NCBI RefSeq assembly: GCF_000585375.1
Contig: NZ_KK073874.1
Coordinates: 2,356,001 to 2,420,000 of the forward strand
Source of the DNA: Cryptosporangium arvum DSM 44712
GTDB taxonomy: Bacteria > Actinomycetota > Actinomycetes > Mycobacteriales > Cryptosporangiaceae
Reading direction: 5' to 3'
DNA: 64,000 nt
The position numbers and the translations under genes are program-made. The notes under the pieces are model-generated. The model ran no database searches. It was not told the DNA's origin and saw only the letters and a program-made list of their open reading frames with translations. Position 1 is the stretch's first letter. Each line of letters starts with the position of its first letter. Of this stretch, positions 52,815 to 61,938 are shown piece after piece.

Positions 52815-53498
52815 ATGTCGTACCCTCCCGATCCGTACGGTCAGCCCCAATACGGCCAGCCTCCGTACGGTCAGCCCCAGTACGGTCAGCCCCAATACCC
52901 GTACGGCAACCAGCCGCCGCCCGGCCCGGCCCCCTACGGGGCGCCGTCCGGGTACGGGCAGTTACCGCCGCCGAAGAAGTCGAGCGGCGGCGTGATCGCG
53001 ATCGGTATCGGGGTCGCGCTGCTCGCGGTGTGCCTGGTCTGCGGCATCGCCGGCGCGATCTACCTCGCCAACGGCGGCGGGAACGAGGCCCGCGACACCG
53101 CCGGCCCCGGCGGCGAGCGGACCGGCCGGCTGAACGAGCCGGTCAAGGACGGCGACCTCGAGTGGACGGTGAAGTCCGGCGAGTGCGGGAAGACGGCGAT
53201 CGACTACGTGAAGGCCGCCCAGCAGTTCTGCGTCTACCAGGTCACGGTGAAGAACACCGGGCGGGCGCCGGTGCCGCGCGGCCTCGGTTTCTACGAGGCC
53301 TACGACGCCGCCGGCCAGATGTACGAGTTCAACCTCCTCGCCTCCACGACGGCGACCGAGAACGACCCGCGGGAGTTCGCGCCCGGCGCCACCGCGAACC
53401 TCAGCCTGGTGTTCGAGGTCGCCACCGGCGCGACGCCCACGAAGATCCTGCTGCGTGACAGCACCGGCGCGGACGGCGTCACCGTGGCAGTGCGGTGA
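52815..53498 (+). CDS. Membrane-anchored DUF4352 protein with Pro/Gln/Tyr repeats
   Basis: A 227-residue protein. Residues 1-55 are repeats of a PQYGQP-type unit, one membrane helix follows (about 59-85), and residues 110-227 fit a DUF4352 immunoglobulin-like extracellular domain (FCVYQVTVKNTGRAPVPRGL, FAPGATANLSLVFEV). DUF4352 proteins are common actinobacterial cell-surface or stress proteins. A TACCGT element is 8 bases before the ATG. Its end overlaps the convergent epoxide hydrolase by 20 bases. Confidence 0.8.
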   Translation: MSYPPDPYGQPQYGQPPYGQPQYGQPQYPYGNQPPPGPAPYGAPSGYGQLPPPKKSSGGVIAIGIGVALLAVCLVCGIAGAIYLANGGGNEARDTAGPGGERTGRLNEPVKDGDLEWTVKSGECGKTAIDYVKAAQQFCVYQVTVKNTGRAPVPRGLGFYEAYDAAGQMYEFNLLASTTATENDPREFAPGATANLSLVFEVATGATPTKILLRDSTGADGVTVAVR

Positions 53499-54537
53499 AG
53501 AACGCGGTGATGTCGTCGGCCAGCAGCGCCGGCTCCTCGTGCGCGGCGAAGTGGCCTCCGCGCGGCATCAGCGTGTAGCGGGCCACCGGGTAGGTGCGCT
53601 CGACCCAGCTGCGGGGCTTGCGCGCGCCGAGGTCGGCGGGGAAGCGCGCGTACGCGGTCGGCACGTCGACCCGCGACACCGTCGGAACGAGCTGGTGGGC
53701 CCGCTCGTAGTAGGGCCGGAACGACGTCGAGATCGAGTTCGTGAACCAGTACAGCGACGCCTGGGTGAGCACGAAGTCGTCGCTGAACGCCGCGAAGTCG
53801 TCGCTCCAGGCCCGGTACTTCTCGAGGATCCAGGCGAGCAGGCCCGACGGCGAGTCGGAGAGCCCCTGGGCCAGCGTCAGCGGACGGGTCTGCTGCTCGT
53901 GCGAGTACCCGCGCTCGGCCTCGGCCCAGGCGTTCTCGGCGTCGAGGTAGGCGCGCTCCTCGTCGGTCAGGCCGGCCGGGTCGTACGCGGCCGGGTTCGC
54001 GGTGTCGAGCAGGTGCAGGCCGGCCACCGCCTCCGGGTACGCCTGCGCGAGCCGGCTGGCGTCGCCGGCGCCGATGTCCGAGCCGTGCACGCCGTACCGG
54101 GAGAAGCCGAGCTCGTCGTGCATCAGCGTGTGCCAGAGGTCGTGGGTGTGCGGCGCCTCGGCCAGCGCGGCTCGCTGGGGCGCGGTGCCGTAGCCCGGCA
54201 GCGAGGGGACGATCACGGTGAACCCCGCCGCCGCGAGACGTTCCGCCACGTCGACGAGTTCGAGGAACGTGCTCGGCCAGCCGTTCGCGAGCAGGAGCGG
54301 GAAACCCTGGCCGAAGCGCAGGTACGGCACGGGGCCGACGTGGTGCGGCAGCGCGTTGATGGCCGCCTCGTGTTCGCGCCAGTCGTAGTCCGACGCCCAG
54401 TACTCCACCAGCCGGCGCAGGGTGCCGCCGTCGGTGCCCGCTTCCCACGGCGGGAGGGGCCACGGCGTCGCCCAGCGGGTGTTGCGTAGCCGGGTGCGGA
54501 GATCGGTCAGGTCAGCTTCCGGGATATTCAACACCAC
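53479..54537 (-). CDS. Epoxide hydrolase (EHN-type)
   Basis: A 352-residue alpha/beta hydrolase with the N-terminal epoxide hydrolase cap (DLRTRLRNTRWATPWP, WREHEAAINALPHH), the oxyanion NGWPST, nucleophile aspartate in HGSDIGAG and a C-terminal histidine in PRGGHFAAHEEP. Opens epoxides by water addition. Divergent from the CGNR gene across a 59-base gap holding repeat elements. Confidence 0.88.
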   Translation of the reverse strand: MVLNIPEADLTDLRTRLRNTRWATPWPLPPWEAGTDGGTLRRLVEYWASDYDWREHEAAINALPHHVGPVPYLRFGQGFPLLLANGWPSTFLELVDVAERLAAAGFTVIVPSLPGYGTAPQRAALAEAPHTHDLWHTLMHDELGFSRYGVHGSDIGAGDASRLAQAYPEAVAGLHLLDTANPAAYDPAGLTDEERAYLDAENAWAEAERGYSHEQQTRPLTLAQGLSDSPSGLLAWILEKYRAWSDDFAAFSDDFVLTQASLYWFTNSISTSFRPYYERAHQLVPTVSRVDVPTAYARFPADLGARKPRSWVERTYPVARYTLMPRGGHFAAHEEPALLADDITAFFTALPR

Positions 54538-54563
54538 TGAAACCTATTGCCGGTGTCGCAATG

Positions 54564-54596
54564 TTGTCAACACCGCTATCCGGTTATAGTGGTGTC
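54564..54596 (+). promoter_or_regulatory. Leaderless promoter of the CGNR gene
   Basis: TTGTCA (54564-54569) and TATAGT (54585-54590) are 15 bases apart, and the GTG start (54597) lies 6 bases after the -10, so the message should begin at the start codon. An imperfect inverted repeat (CACCGCTAT / ATAGTGGTG, 54571-54595) overlaps the -10 and could be an operator. Confidence 0.6.
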
Positions 54597-55016
54597 GTGC
54601 AGCGGGTCGTGGACTTCCTCAACACGCTCGACGAGCGGACGTTCAGCCGCCACGGCGAGCACCACGTCCCCTCCGACGCGCTCGAACCCGGCGACGCCGT
54701 CACCCTGCGCACCGCGCTCCGGCAGGCACTCTCCGGCGGGGAGCCGGATCTCACCGCTTTTCCCCTGCGTCTCACCGGCAACCTGCGCCTGACCGCCGAC
54801 ACCGGCACGCCGTGGCTCGACCCGGTCGTCGAGAGCGTCGCGGTGAGCGTCGCGACCGGAGACTGGAAGCGACTCAAGCTCTGCGCCGCTCCCGACTGCC
54901 GCTGGGCGTTCTACGACACCTCGCGCAACGGCCGCGGGCGCTGGTGCGACATGGAGGTGTGCGGCAATCGCCACAAGACCCGCACCTATCGCGAGCGCCG
55001 CCAGCGGGCCGGGTGA
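54597..55016 (+). CDS. CGNR zinc-finger protein
   Basis: A 139-residue protein with an N-terminal ABATE-like helical domain (VVDFLNTLDERTF) and a C-terminal CGNR zinc finger (CAAPDCRWAFYD, RWCDMEVCGNRHK). These are thought to be stress-linked transcriptional regulators. Divergent from the epoxide hydrolase, so it may regulate that gene. Apparently leaderless GTG start. Confidence 0.85.
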   Translation: MQRVVDFLNTLDERTFSRHGEHHVPSDALEPGDAVTLRTALRQALSGGEPDLTAFPLRLTGNLRLTADTGTPWLDPVVESVAVSVATGDWKRLKLCAAPDCRWAFYDTSRNGRGRWCDMEVCGNRHKTRTYRERRQRAG

Positions 55017-55017
55017 T

Positions 55018-56787
55018 GTGGGGCGCCAGAATCAACACGTGGTTGCGAACACCGAGGACGACCTCCGCCTGCTGCGCGCCTACGAACCGGTGCTGCGGTT
55101 CACCCGGGGTGAGTACTTCTTTCCCATCTCGGTCGAGCACTACGTGGCCCAGGCCGGGCTCTGGCGCACCGAGGCCGGTGTCGGCCAGGTCGAGGAGATT
55201 CCGGCCGGCGGGCTGACGCTGGCCAAGCTGGCCGACGCGGGCGGGGCCGAGCAGGGCCTGCGGCTCTCGCTCTCGGGTATCGGGGGCAACGGCAAGGGAC
55301 TCGACGTCTCGCACATCCCGCTCCGGGAGCGCCCGCCGCACCTCGCGCGGGCCAGCCGGCTGGCCTCGGTCGGGCTGACCGCCCGGCTGATCGACACCGC
55401 CAACCGGGCGTCGCTGCTGTTCCGGGGCAGCGTTCCGGGCGGCAGCGCGGCGCGCTCGTTCCTGCTCCAGCGCGAGCACCTGCGGCCCGACCTGCCGACG
55501 TACTACGGCCGCGTGTTCCGCGACGACCCCTGGATCGTCTGCCAGTACTGGTTCTTCTACAGCTTCAACAACTGGCGGTCGGCCTTCGGCGGGGTCAACG
55601 AGCACGAGGGCGACTGGGAACAGGTCACCGTCTACCTCGACGGCACCTCCTCCGACGAGCTGCCCCCGCCGCGCTGGGTGGTGTTCGCGGCGCACGACGA
55701 GGTCGGCGACGACCTGCGCCGCCGCTGGGACGATCCGGATCTGAGCCTGATCGACGGCCATCCGGTGGTGTTCGCCGGGGCCGGCTCGCACTCCGGGGCG
55801 TACCTGCCGGGGGACTACCTGATCACGGTGCGCCCCCCACGGCTCGGCGGTGTCGTCGACGCGCTGCGCTGGACCTCGCGCCACGTCGTGCCCTGGTCGC
55901 TCAAGGACCGGCACGGCGTCGGCATCCCGTACGTCGACTACGCCCGCGGTGACGGCCGGGCGATCGGCCCCGGTCAGCCCGAGTGGTGGCGCCCGGTCCT
56001 GATCGACGACGACACCGACTGGGTCCGCAACTACCGGGGGCTCTGGGGACGGGACACCCGCGACCGCCTCGGCGGTGAGCGCGGCCCGGCCGGTCCCCGC
56101 TATTCGCGCGACGGCAGCGTCCGGGCGTCCTGGGGCGACCCGGTCGGTTGGGCCGGCCTGGCCAAGGTCGCGCCCAGCCCGGCGTCGGAGCGGGAGCTCG
56201 TCGAGGTGCGCGCCCGGCGCAACGCCGACCGGGTGGCCGCGCTCGACCGCGAGATCGCCGAACTGCGTCAGGAGCTCTCGGTCGACGCCGCCGGGCTGCC
56301 GGTCGCGGCGCCCGAGGTGACCGCGCTGGCCGGGCGGGAGAAGAAGCTGCTGGGGCTGCGTATGGAGCGCATCCGGCTGGCCGACGAGCAGGTCCACATC
56401 GACGCCGCCCCGGCCCAGCATCCGCACGCCCACCTGCGTCACCGCCGGATGCCGATCGAGCCGATGTTCGGGCTCCGGGCCCGGTTCAGCTCCTGGTGGG
56501 CGGTGCTCAGCACGCCGCTGATGCTGCTCGCCGTCGCCGCCGTGTCGACGCCGCTGATCCGCCGGGGCCCCGACGCCGCGCTGGTGCTCCTGCTGGTGCT
56601 GGTGGCGGTCGAGGGTCTGGTCAAGAAGAAGCTGCTGGCCGTGCTGCTGCGCCTGCTCGTCGCGGTCGTCGCGGTCGCGGTGCTGGCCGTGCTGTGGTTC
56701 GAGGGGCGCTACGTGGTCACGTTCGTGTTCCTCGGCGCGGCCCTGCTCGTGCTCTCGGTCAACGTCCGCGAAGCCCTGCGTCGTTAG
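55018..56787 (+). CDS. Vps62-like protein with C-terminal membrane helices
   Basis: A 589-residue protein. Residues 15-360 resemble the Vps62/DUF946 fold (LLRAYEPVLRFTRGEYFFP, VNEHEGDWEQVTVYLDG, VFAGAGSHSGAYLPGDY). A coiled coil around residues 400-450 (DREIAELRQEL) leads to four C-terminal membrane helices. Function of bacterial Vps62-like proteins is unknown. A GTG one base after the CGNR stop is taken as start; GTG 55039 is possible. Confidence 0.7.
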   Translation: MGRQNQHVVANTEDDLRLLRAYEPVLRFTRGEYFFPISVEHYVAQAGLWRTEAGVGQVEEIPAGGLTLAKLADAGGAEQGLRLSLSGIGGNGKGLDVSHIPLRERPPHLARASRLASVGLTARLIDTANRASLLFRGSVPGGSAARSFLLQREHLRPDLPTYYGRVFRDDPWIVCQYWFFYSFNNWRSAFGGVNEHEGDWEQVTVYLDGTSSDELPPPRWVVFAAHDEVGDDLRRRWDDPDLSLIDGHPVVFAGAGSHSGAYLPGDYLITVRPPRLGGVVDALRWTSRHVVPWSLKDRHGVGIPYVDYARGDGRAIGPGQPEWWRPVLIDDDTDWVRNYRGLWGRDTRDRLGGERGPAGPRYSRDGSVRASWGDPVGWAGLAKVAPSPASERELVEVRARRNADRVAALDREIAELRQELSVDAAGLPVAAPEVTALAGREKKLLGLRMERIRLADEQVHIDAAPAQHPHAHLRHRRMPIEPMFGLRARFSSWWAVLSTPLMLLAVAAVSTPLIRRGPDAALVLLLVLVAVEGLVKKKLLAVLLRLLVAVVAVAVLAVLWFEGRYVVTFVFLGAALLVLSVNVREALRR

Positions 56788-56796
56788 GCTGGGTGC

Positions 56797-57525
56797 ATGA
56801 CCCCGGCACCCGGCGCGCTCGATCGTGGGCTCGGCATCCTGCGGCTGGTCGCGCAGCACCGGCGGATGCCGGTGGCCGGCATCGCCGACGCGCTCGGGCT
56901 CAGCCGCGCCACCGCCTACCGCCTGGTGGAGCGCCTGCGTGACGAGGGTTGGCTGATCAGCGAGGGGCACGGTGGCCCGGTCCGGCTCGGCCCCACCGCG
57001 GCCCAGCTCGCCGCGGCCGCGCTCGAGTCGGTGAACCTGCGTGACGTCGCGATCCCGGTGCTGCGTGAACTCGTCGAGGCCACGGGGGAGACCGCGAACC
57101 TCGCGGTGCCGAACGGGGCCGAGATGGTGTTCGTCGCCCGCGAGCAGCCCGTGCGGACGGTGAGCGTCGTCGCGTACACCGGCTCCACCCGCCCCTTCCA
57201 CACCACGTCGCTCGGGCGGGCGTACCTCATGGCTCTGCCGGCGCCCCGGCGGGCGGAGCTGGTCACCGACGCGGACCTGGAGCGCAAGCTCGACACGATG
57301 CGTGCCCGCGGCTGGTCCGAGGACCGGCGCGAGTTCGACCCCTCGAGCTGCTGCTGCGGCGCTCCGATCCGTGACCACACCGGCGAGCCGGTCGCCGCGC
57401 TGAGCGTCGCGGGGGTGGCCGAGCGGATGGATCCGGTGCTCGACGAGGTCGGGCCGCAGGTCAGGGACGCCGCCGCGCGAATTTCGGCCAGCCTCGGCTA
57501 TCTCCCGCCGCTCTCGGCGGGCTAA
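56797..57525 (+). CDS. IclR family regulator
   Basis: A 242-residue regulator with an N-terminal winged helix (VAGIADALGLSRATAYRLVE) and an IclR effector-binding domain (FHTTSLGRAYLMALP, CCCGAPIRDHTGEPVAALSV). TAGGCT is 6 bases before the ATG. The following FAH and SDR genes are its probable targets; the AT-rich palindromic gap between is the likely operator. The CCCGAPI replaces the more usual CVAAPI motif. Confidence 0.9.
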   Translation: MTPAPGALDRGLGILRLVAQHRRMPVAGIADALGLSRATAYRLVERLRDEGWLISEGHGGPVRLGPTAAQLAAAALESVNLRDVAIPVLRELVEATGETANLAVPNGAEMVFVAREQPVRTVSVVAYTGSTRPFHTTSLGRAYLMALPAPRRAELVTDADLERKLDTMRARGWSEDRREFDPSSCCCGAPIRDHTGEPVAALSVAGVAERMDPVLDEVGPQVRDAAARISASLGYLPPLSAG

Positions 57526-57541
57526 GGTAATTCCAGATTAG

Positions 57542-57566
57542 TGAGATTTAGTCTCAATCACTGAGA
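57542..57566. promoter_or_regulatory. Alternating TGAGA/TCTCA operator
   Basis: TGAGA-N5-TCTCA-N5-TGAGA (57542-57546, 57552-57556, 57562-57566) makes two overlapping inverted repeats in an AT-rich island between iclR and the FAH gene. Likely IclR binding site. Confidence 0.6.
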
Positions 57567-57584
57567 ATTCGGAGGGCCGCCCGC

Positions 57585-58418
57585 ATGCGCCTCGCCCACG
57601 CCCGCACCGCCGACGGTGACCAGCCCGTCGTCCACCTCGACGACCGGTGGTACGACCTGCGCCCGCTGCACGCCGCCGTCACGCCCGCGGTGCTCGCGCC
57701 CGACGCGCTGGCCGCCATCCGGGCCGCGTCGCTCCCGGCGGTGGAGGAACCCACCGAGTTCGCCCCGCCGCTCGCCGGCATCGGCAAGATCCTCTGCATC
57801 GGGCTCAATTACACCGACCACGCCGAGGAGACCGGCGCGACGCCGCCGGCCGAGCCGATCCTGTTCATGAAGGCGCCCGACACCGTCAACGCCCCGAACG
57901 ACGACGTGCTGATCCCGCGCACCTCGGTGAAGACCGACTACGAGGTCGAGCTCGCGATCGTCATCGGCAGCACGGCCCGCTACCTGGCCTCGCCGGACGA
58001 GGCGCTGGCGCACGTCGCCGGCTACGCGATCAGCAACGACGTCTCCGAGCGCACGTTCCAGATCGAGCGCGGCGGTCAGTGGGACAAGGGCAAGAACTGC
58101 GAGACGTTCAACCCGTTCGGCCCGTGGATCACCACGTCCGACGACATCGCCGACCCGCAGGACCTCGGCCTGAAGCTCTGGGTCAACGGTGACCTGCGCC
58201 AGAACGGCAACACCAGGAACCAGATCTTCGGCGTCGCGCACGTCGTCTGGTACCTGAGCCAGTTCATGACGCTCTACCCCGGCGACGTGATCAACACCGG
58301 CACGCCCGCCGGTGTCGCGATGGGCCGGTCCGACGGGCAGTTCCTGCGTGACGGCGACGTCGTGGAGGTCGAGATCACCGGCCTGGGCCGGCAGCGCCAG
58401 ACCTTCCGGTCGGCCTGA
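57585..58418 (+). CDS. Fumarylacetoacetate hydrolase-family enzyme
   Basis: A 277-residue FAH-fold enzyme. ILCIGLNYTDHAEETG, LFMKAPDTVNAPND, the metal-binding DYEVELAIVIG and YAISNDVSERTFQIERGG are all present. Length and motifs fit the 2-hydroxyhepta-dienedioate isomerase/acylpyruvase/ulosonate-hydrolase group. With the IclR gene before it and an SDR after it, it probably belongs to a sugar-acid or aromatic-acid catabolic route; the substrate is not defined. Confidence 0.88.
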   Translation: MRLAHARTADGDQPVVHLDDRWYDLRPLHAAVTPAVLAPDALAAIRAASLPAVEEPTEFAPPLAGIGKILCIGLNYTDHAEETGATPPAEPILFMKAPDTVNAPNDDVLIPRTSVKTDYEVELAIVIGSTARYLASPDEALAHVAGYAISNDVSERTFQIERGGQWDKGKNCETFNPFGPWITTSDDIADPQDLGLKLWVNGDLRQNGNTRNQIFGVAHVVWYLSQFMTLYPGDVINTGTPAGVAMGRSDGQFLRDGDVVEVEITGLGRQRQTFRSA

Positions 58419-58419
58419 G

Positions 58420-59169
58420 GTGGCCGAGCTCGACGGTGTCCGGGCGCTGGTCACCGGGGGAGCGTCAGGCATCGGGCTGGCCATCGCCACGGCTTTCCGG
58501 GACGAGGGCGCCCGCGTCGCGGTCCTCGACGTCGCCGACGCCGGTCCCGCCGATGTGGTGTACGTCCGGGCCGACCTCACCGACGACGACGCCGTGCGCG
58601 CCGCGGTGGCGTCGGTGGCGTCTCGGCTCGGTGGCCTGGACGTGCTCGTCAACAACGCGGGAACCGGGGCCCAGGGCTCGGTGGAGCAGAGCACCGACGC
58701 CGAGTGGCACCGGGTGCTCGACGTCAACGTGGTCGGTACCGCGCGGGTGTCCCGGGCGGCCTGGCCGCACCTGCGCGAGTCCGCGCGGGCGGCGATCGTC
58801 AACACCGCGTCGATCGCCTCGACGGCCGGGTTGCCGCAGCGTGCGGTGTACTCGGCCAGCAAGGGTGCGGTCTCGGCGCTCACCCGCGCGATGGCGGCCG
58901 ACGGCATGCCCGACGGGATCCGCGTCAACGCGGTGAACCCCGGAACCGCGGACACCCCGTGGGTCGGCCGTCTGCTCGAGGGCGCACCGGACCCGGCGGC
59001 CGAGCGGGCCGCCCTGGAGGCGCGCCAGCCGCACGGGCGCCTGGTGAGCGCGGAGGAGATCGCCCGGGCCGTGGTGTATCTCGCGTCGCCGCGGTCGGGC
59101 TCGACGACCGGCGTCGAACTGGCGGTCGACGGCGGCATGCAGGGCCTGCGCCTGCGTCCCCGCACCTAG
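58420..59169 (+). CDS. SDR family oxidoreductase
   Basis: A 249-residue classical SDR: VTGGASGIGLAIATAFRD, NNAGTGAQGS, VNTASIAST, the YSASKGA active site and NPGTADTPWV. The GTG is 1 base after the FAH stop, so the two are co-transcribed under the IclR operator. Similar SDRs act in L-fucose/L-rhamnose-type oxidative pathways beside FAH enzymes, which fits but is not proven. Confidence 0.88.
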   Translation: MAELDGVRALVTGGASGIGLAIATAFRDEGARVAVLDVADAGPADVVYVRADLTDDDAVRAAVASVASRLGGLDVLVNNAGTGAQGSVEQSTDAEWHRVLDVNVVGTARVSRAAWPHLRESARAAIVNTASIASTAGLPQRAVYSASKGAVSALTRAMAADGMPDGIRVNAVNPGTADTPWVGRLLEGAPDPAAERAALEARQPHGRLVSAEEIARAVVYLASPRSGSTTGVELAVDGGMQGLRLRPRT

Positions 59170-59267
59170 GTCGGCGCGAGCCCGTAGGTCGCGCGCTCGT
59201 CGGGAGTCGGCGTTGCCGGTGACGCCCGAGCGGTGTCTCGCTGCGAGCGGGATCCGCGGGGCACGGC

Positions 59268-59873
59268 CTAGCCGAGCGTCAGCAACTCGTCGGCCAGCGC
59301 CGATTCGGCCGCGTCGTGGCTGGCCAGCACCATCGCGGCCCCGGCGGCCCTGCGCTCGGCGAGCAGCTCGTGCACGCGCTGCCGGCTCGCCGCGTCGAGC
59401 GCGGCGGTGGGCTCGTCCAGCACGTACACCTCGGCGTCCTGGACCAGTGCCTGAGCCAGCAGCGTGCGCTGACGCTGCCCGCCGGAAAGCTCCCGGAGCC
59501 GCCGCCCGGCCAGGTCGGCGAGGCCGAGCCGGTCGAGCATCGTGTCGGCGGCGAGCCGGTCGGCCCGGCCCAGCCGCCGCAGCGGCCGGAACCGTCCGAT
59601 CCGGACGCACTCGGCGACGGTCAGCGGTAACGCGTCGATGTCGCTGGTGCGCTGGGGCAACAACGACAGCCGGGCGCCACCGGCCCGGCGTACGCGCCCC
59701 TCGGTCGGCGACTCGACCCCCGCCAGCAGGTGCAGCAGCGTGCTCTTGCCGGACCCGTTCGGACCGGTCACGGCGAGCATCGACCCGGCCTCGACGCCGA
59801 GCGTCACCCCGCTCAGCACCGGCACCCCGCCGTAGCGGAAACCCACGCCCTCCGTACTGACGACCGCGCTCAT
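59268..59873 (-). CDS. aztA: Zinc ABC transporter ATP-binding protein
   Basis: A 201-residue ABC ATPase: GPNGSGKST (Walker A), LSGGQRQR (signature), VYVLDEPTAALDA (Walker B) and ASHDAAES. Short, as in AztA/ZnuC-like metal importers. Divergent from aztB with a Zur-type palindrome between. No other ABC system is nearby, so it energises the Azt permease. Confidence 0.88.
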   Translation of the reverse strand: MSAVVSTEGVGFRYGGVPVLSGVTLGVEAGSMLAVTGPNGSGKSTLLHLLAGVESPTEGRVRRAGGARLSLLPQRTSDIDALPLTVAECVRIGRFRPLRRLGRADRLAADTMLDRLGLADLAGRRLRELSGGQRQRTLLAQALVQDAEVYVLDEPTAALDAASRQRVHELLAERRAAGAAMVLASHDAAESALADELLTLG

Positions 59874-59885
59874 CCGACCCCCTTA

Positions 59886-59902
59886 ATGACAACGATTGTC
59901 AT
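59886..59902. promoter_or_regulatory. Zur-box-like palindrome ATGACAA-N3-TTGTCAT
   Basis: A perfect 7-bp inverted repeat with a 3-base spacer between divergent aztA and aztB. It resembles the zinc uptake regulator box of actinobacteria (TGAxAATGATTxTCA-like). TATAGT at 59909-59914 lies 6 bases before the aztB GTG, so Zur would block this leaderless promoter when zinc is plentiful. Confidence 0.75.
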
Positions 59903-59920
59903 CTTCATTATAGTGGCCGC

Positions 59921-60754
59921 GTGACGTCATCCCTGCTCGAACCGTTCACGGTGCCGTTCGTGGTCCGCGCTCTCGTCGGCGGAGTGCTGCTGGCGGCGGT
60001 CTGCGCCCTCGTCGGCGTCTGGGTCATCGCCCGGGGAATGACGTTCCTCGGCGAGGCGATGAGTCACGGCATGCTGCCCGGCGTCGCGATCGCGTCGGTG
60101 CTCGGCGGCAGCCTCGTGGCCGGGGCGGCGGCCAGCGCGCTCGCGATGGCGATCGGCGTCAACGCGCTCCGGCACAGCCGCGAGTTCGGGCGCGACACGA
60201 GCATCGGGCTGCTGTTCGTCGGCATGCTCTCGGTCGGCGTCATCGTCGTCTCGCACTCGCGGTCGTTCGCGACCGACCTGACCGCGTTCCTGTTCGGCGA
60301 CGTCCTCGCGATCCGGTCGGCCGACCTGGTGCTGCTCGCCGGGGCCGCGCTCGTCGTGGCCGCGGTGTCGGCCCTCGCCTACCGGCCGTTCCTGGCCCTC
60401 ACGTTCGACCCCCGCAAGGCGCGGACGCTCGGCCTGCGGCCCGGGCTCGCGAACGCGGTGATGCTGGTGCTGCTCACGATCACGATGGCGGTGGCCTTCA
60501 GCGTCGTCGGAACGCTGCTCGCGTTCGGGTTGCTGATCGCGCCGTCGGCGGCGGCCCTGCTGATCGCCCGGCGGTTGCCCGCGGTGATGGCCACCGCGTT
60601 CCTGCTCGGCTCGGCTGCCGTCCTGATCGGTCTGTGGATCTCCTGGTTCGCCGCCACCGCCGCCGGAGCCACGATCGCCGCGGTCGCCGTCGCCCTGTTC
60701 TTCGTCGTGCTCACCGTGCGGCGGGTCGTTTCGGCAACGAAAGGACAACTGTGA
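59921..60754 (+). CDS. aztB: Zinc ABC transporter permease
   Basis: A 277-residue permease with about eight helices of the ABC-3/ZnuB family (MTFLGEAMSHGMLPGVAIAS, LFGDVLAIRSADLVLL, GTLLAFGLLIAPSAAALLIA). Starts at GTG, apparently leaderless. Its stop overlaps the next gene's GTG by 4 bases (GTGA). Confidence 0.9.
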   Translation: MTSSLLEPFTVPFVVRALVGGVLLAAVCALVGVWVIARGMTFLGEAMSHGMLPGVAIASVLGGSLVAGAAASALAMAIGVNALRHSREFGRDTSIGLLFVGMLSVGVIVVSHSRSFATDLTAFLFGDVLAIRSADLVLLAGAALVVAAVSALAYRPFLALTFDPRKARTLGLRPGLANAVMLVLLTITMAVAFSVVGTLLAFGLLIAPSAAALLIARRLPAVMATAFLLGSAAVLIGLWISWFAATAAGATIAAVAVALFFVVLTVRRVVSATKGQL

Positions 60755-61938
60755 CCATCCACCGACTGCTCGCCGCGGCCGTCGCCACGCTTACGCTCGC
60801 GGCCTGCGCCGACGCGACGGAGCCGGCCGCGGAGGCGACGCCGGGAGCGGCCGCGGGAGCGACGCCGGGAGCCGCCGCCGAGGCGACGCCGCACGGTTAC
60901 GTCGCCGGCGCCGAGGAGTTACCCGAGCCCCGGCCTGCGCTCGCGTACGCCACCCGCGGCGCCGACCGGCTGCACCTGCTCGACCTGACCGACGAGACCG
61001 AGAAGCACGTCGATCTCCGGATCGGCGCGCAGCGGCTCGTCGAGGACGGCCGCTTCGTCTACGTCGACGCCGGGGACGGGCGCCTGGAGATCGTCGACGC
61101 CGGGGTCTGGACCGTCGACCACTCCGACCACGTCCACTACTACCGGGCCCCGGCGCGCTCCCTCGGTGTGCTGACGCTCGACGCGCCGGTCACCACGATC
61201 GCCGGCGCCGGCGCCTCCACCGCGATCAGCACCACCGGCGGACGGGTCGTCGTGCTCGACCGCCGGAAGCTGGAGTCCGGCGAGATCGTCGAACGCACCA
61301 CGCTCCCCACCGCCGCGCTGGCCGTCCCCTATGCCGACGCGCTGCTCGTCGCCACCGGCGGCCGCGTCGTCGCGACGGACGCCCGAGGCCGCCGGACCGG
61401 GGATCTCGCGGTGCCGTGCGCGGCGCCGCGCGGCTGGGCCGCCCTCCGCGGCGGCGTGGTCATCGCCTGCGAGAGGAGCGTGGTCCGGGTCAAGCAGCGG
61501 GGCGGGAAGCTCACCGCGACGACGCTGCCCGCGCCCGGCGCCCCGCTGCCCTCGAGTGGTTTCACCTACCGTCCCCGCGGCAACGAGGCCGCCACCACCG
61601 ACGGCACCGGCATCTGGACCGTCGACGCGGCCAAGGCCACGCTGCGGCGCGTGCCGGGGCGGCGGGACCTGACGGCCGTCGCGCCGCCCGCGGACGGCGC
61701 CACCGTGCTCGCGCTCGCCACGAACGGCACGGTGACGAGCGTCGATCTGAACGACGGAACCGTGCTCGCGACGGCCGCCGTGCGCGGTGCGTCGCTGACG
61801 CTCGACGTCGACCGGGCGTACCTGACCGAGCCGCGTGCCCGCGCCGTCCACGAGCTCGACTACCGCGACGGGCTGCGGACCGCCAGGACCCTGCGCGTGC
61901 GCGAGCGGCCGGACCTCGCCGTGGAGGTCGGCCGATGA
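60751..61938 (+). CDS. Exported beta-propeller lipoprotein in the azt operon
   Basis: A 395-residue lipoprotein (LTLAACAD lipobox) with a low-complexity linker of repeated ATPGAAA units, then a seven-bladed-propeller-like repeat domain (YVDAGDGRLEIVDAG, VPCAAPRGWAALRGG, DGATVLALATNGTV). His-rich HSDHVHYYRAP could bind metal. It resembles AztD but is distinct from the AztD-like gene at 62842, so two propeller proteins flank aztC. Coupled at both ends by 4-base overlaps. Confidence 0.75.
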   Translation: MTIHRLLAAAVATLTLAACADATEPAAEATPGAAAGATPGAAAEATPHGYVAGAEELPEPRPALAYATRGADRLHLLDLTDETEKHVDLRIGAQRLVEDGRFVYVDAGDGRLEIVDAGVWTVDHSDHVHYYRAPARSLGVLTLDAPVTTIAGAGASTAISTTGGRVVVLDRRKLESGEIVERTTLPTAALAVPYADALLVATGGRVVATDARGRRTGDLAVPCAAPRGWAALRGGVVIACERSVVRVKQRGGKLTATTLPAPGAPLPSSGFTYRPRGNEAATTDGTGIWTVDAAKATLRRVPGRRDLTAVAPPADGATVLALATNGTVTSVDLNDGTVLATAAVRGASLTLDVDRAYLTEPRARAVHELDYRDGLRTARTLRVRERPDLAVEVGR

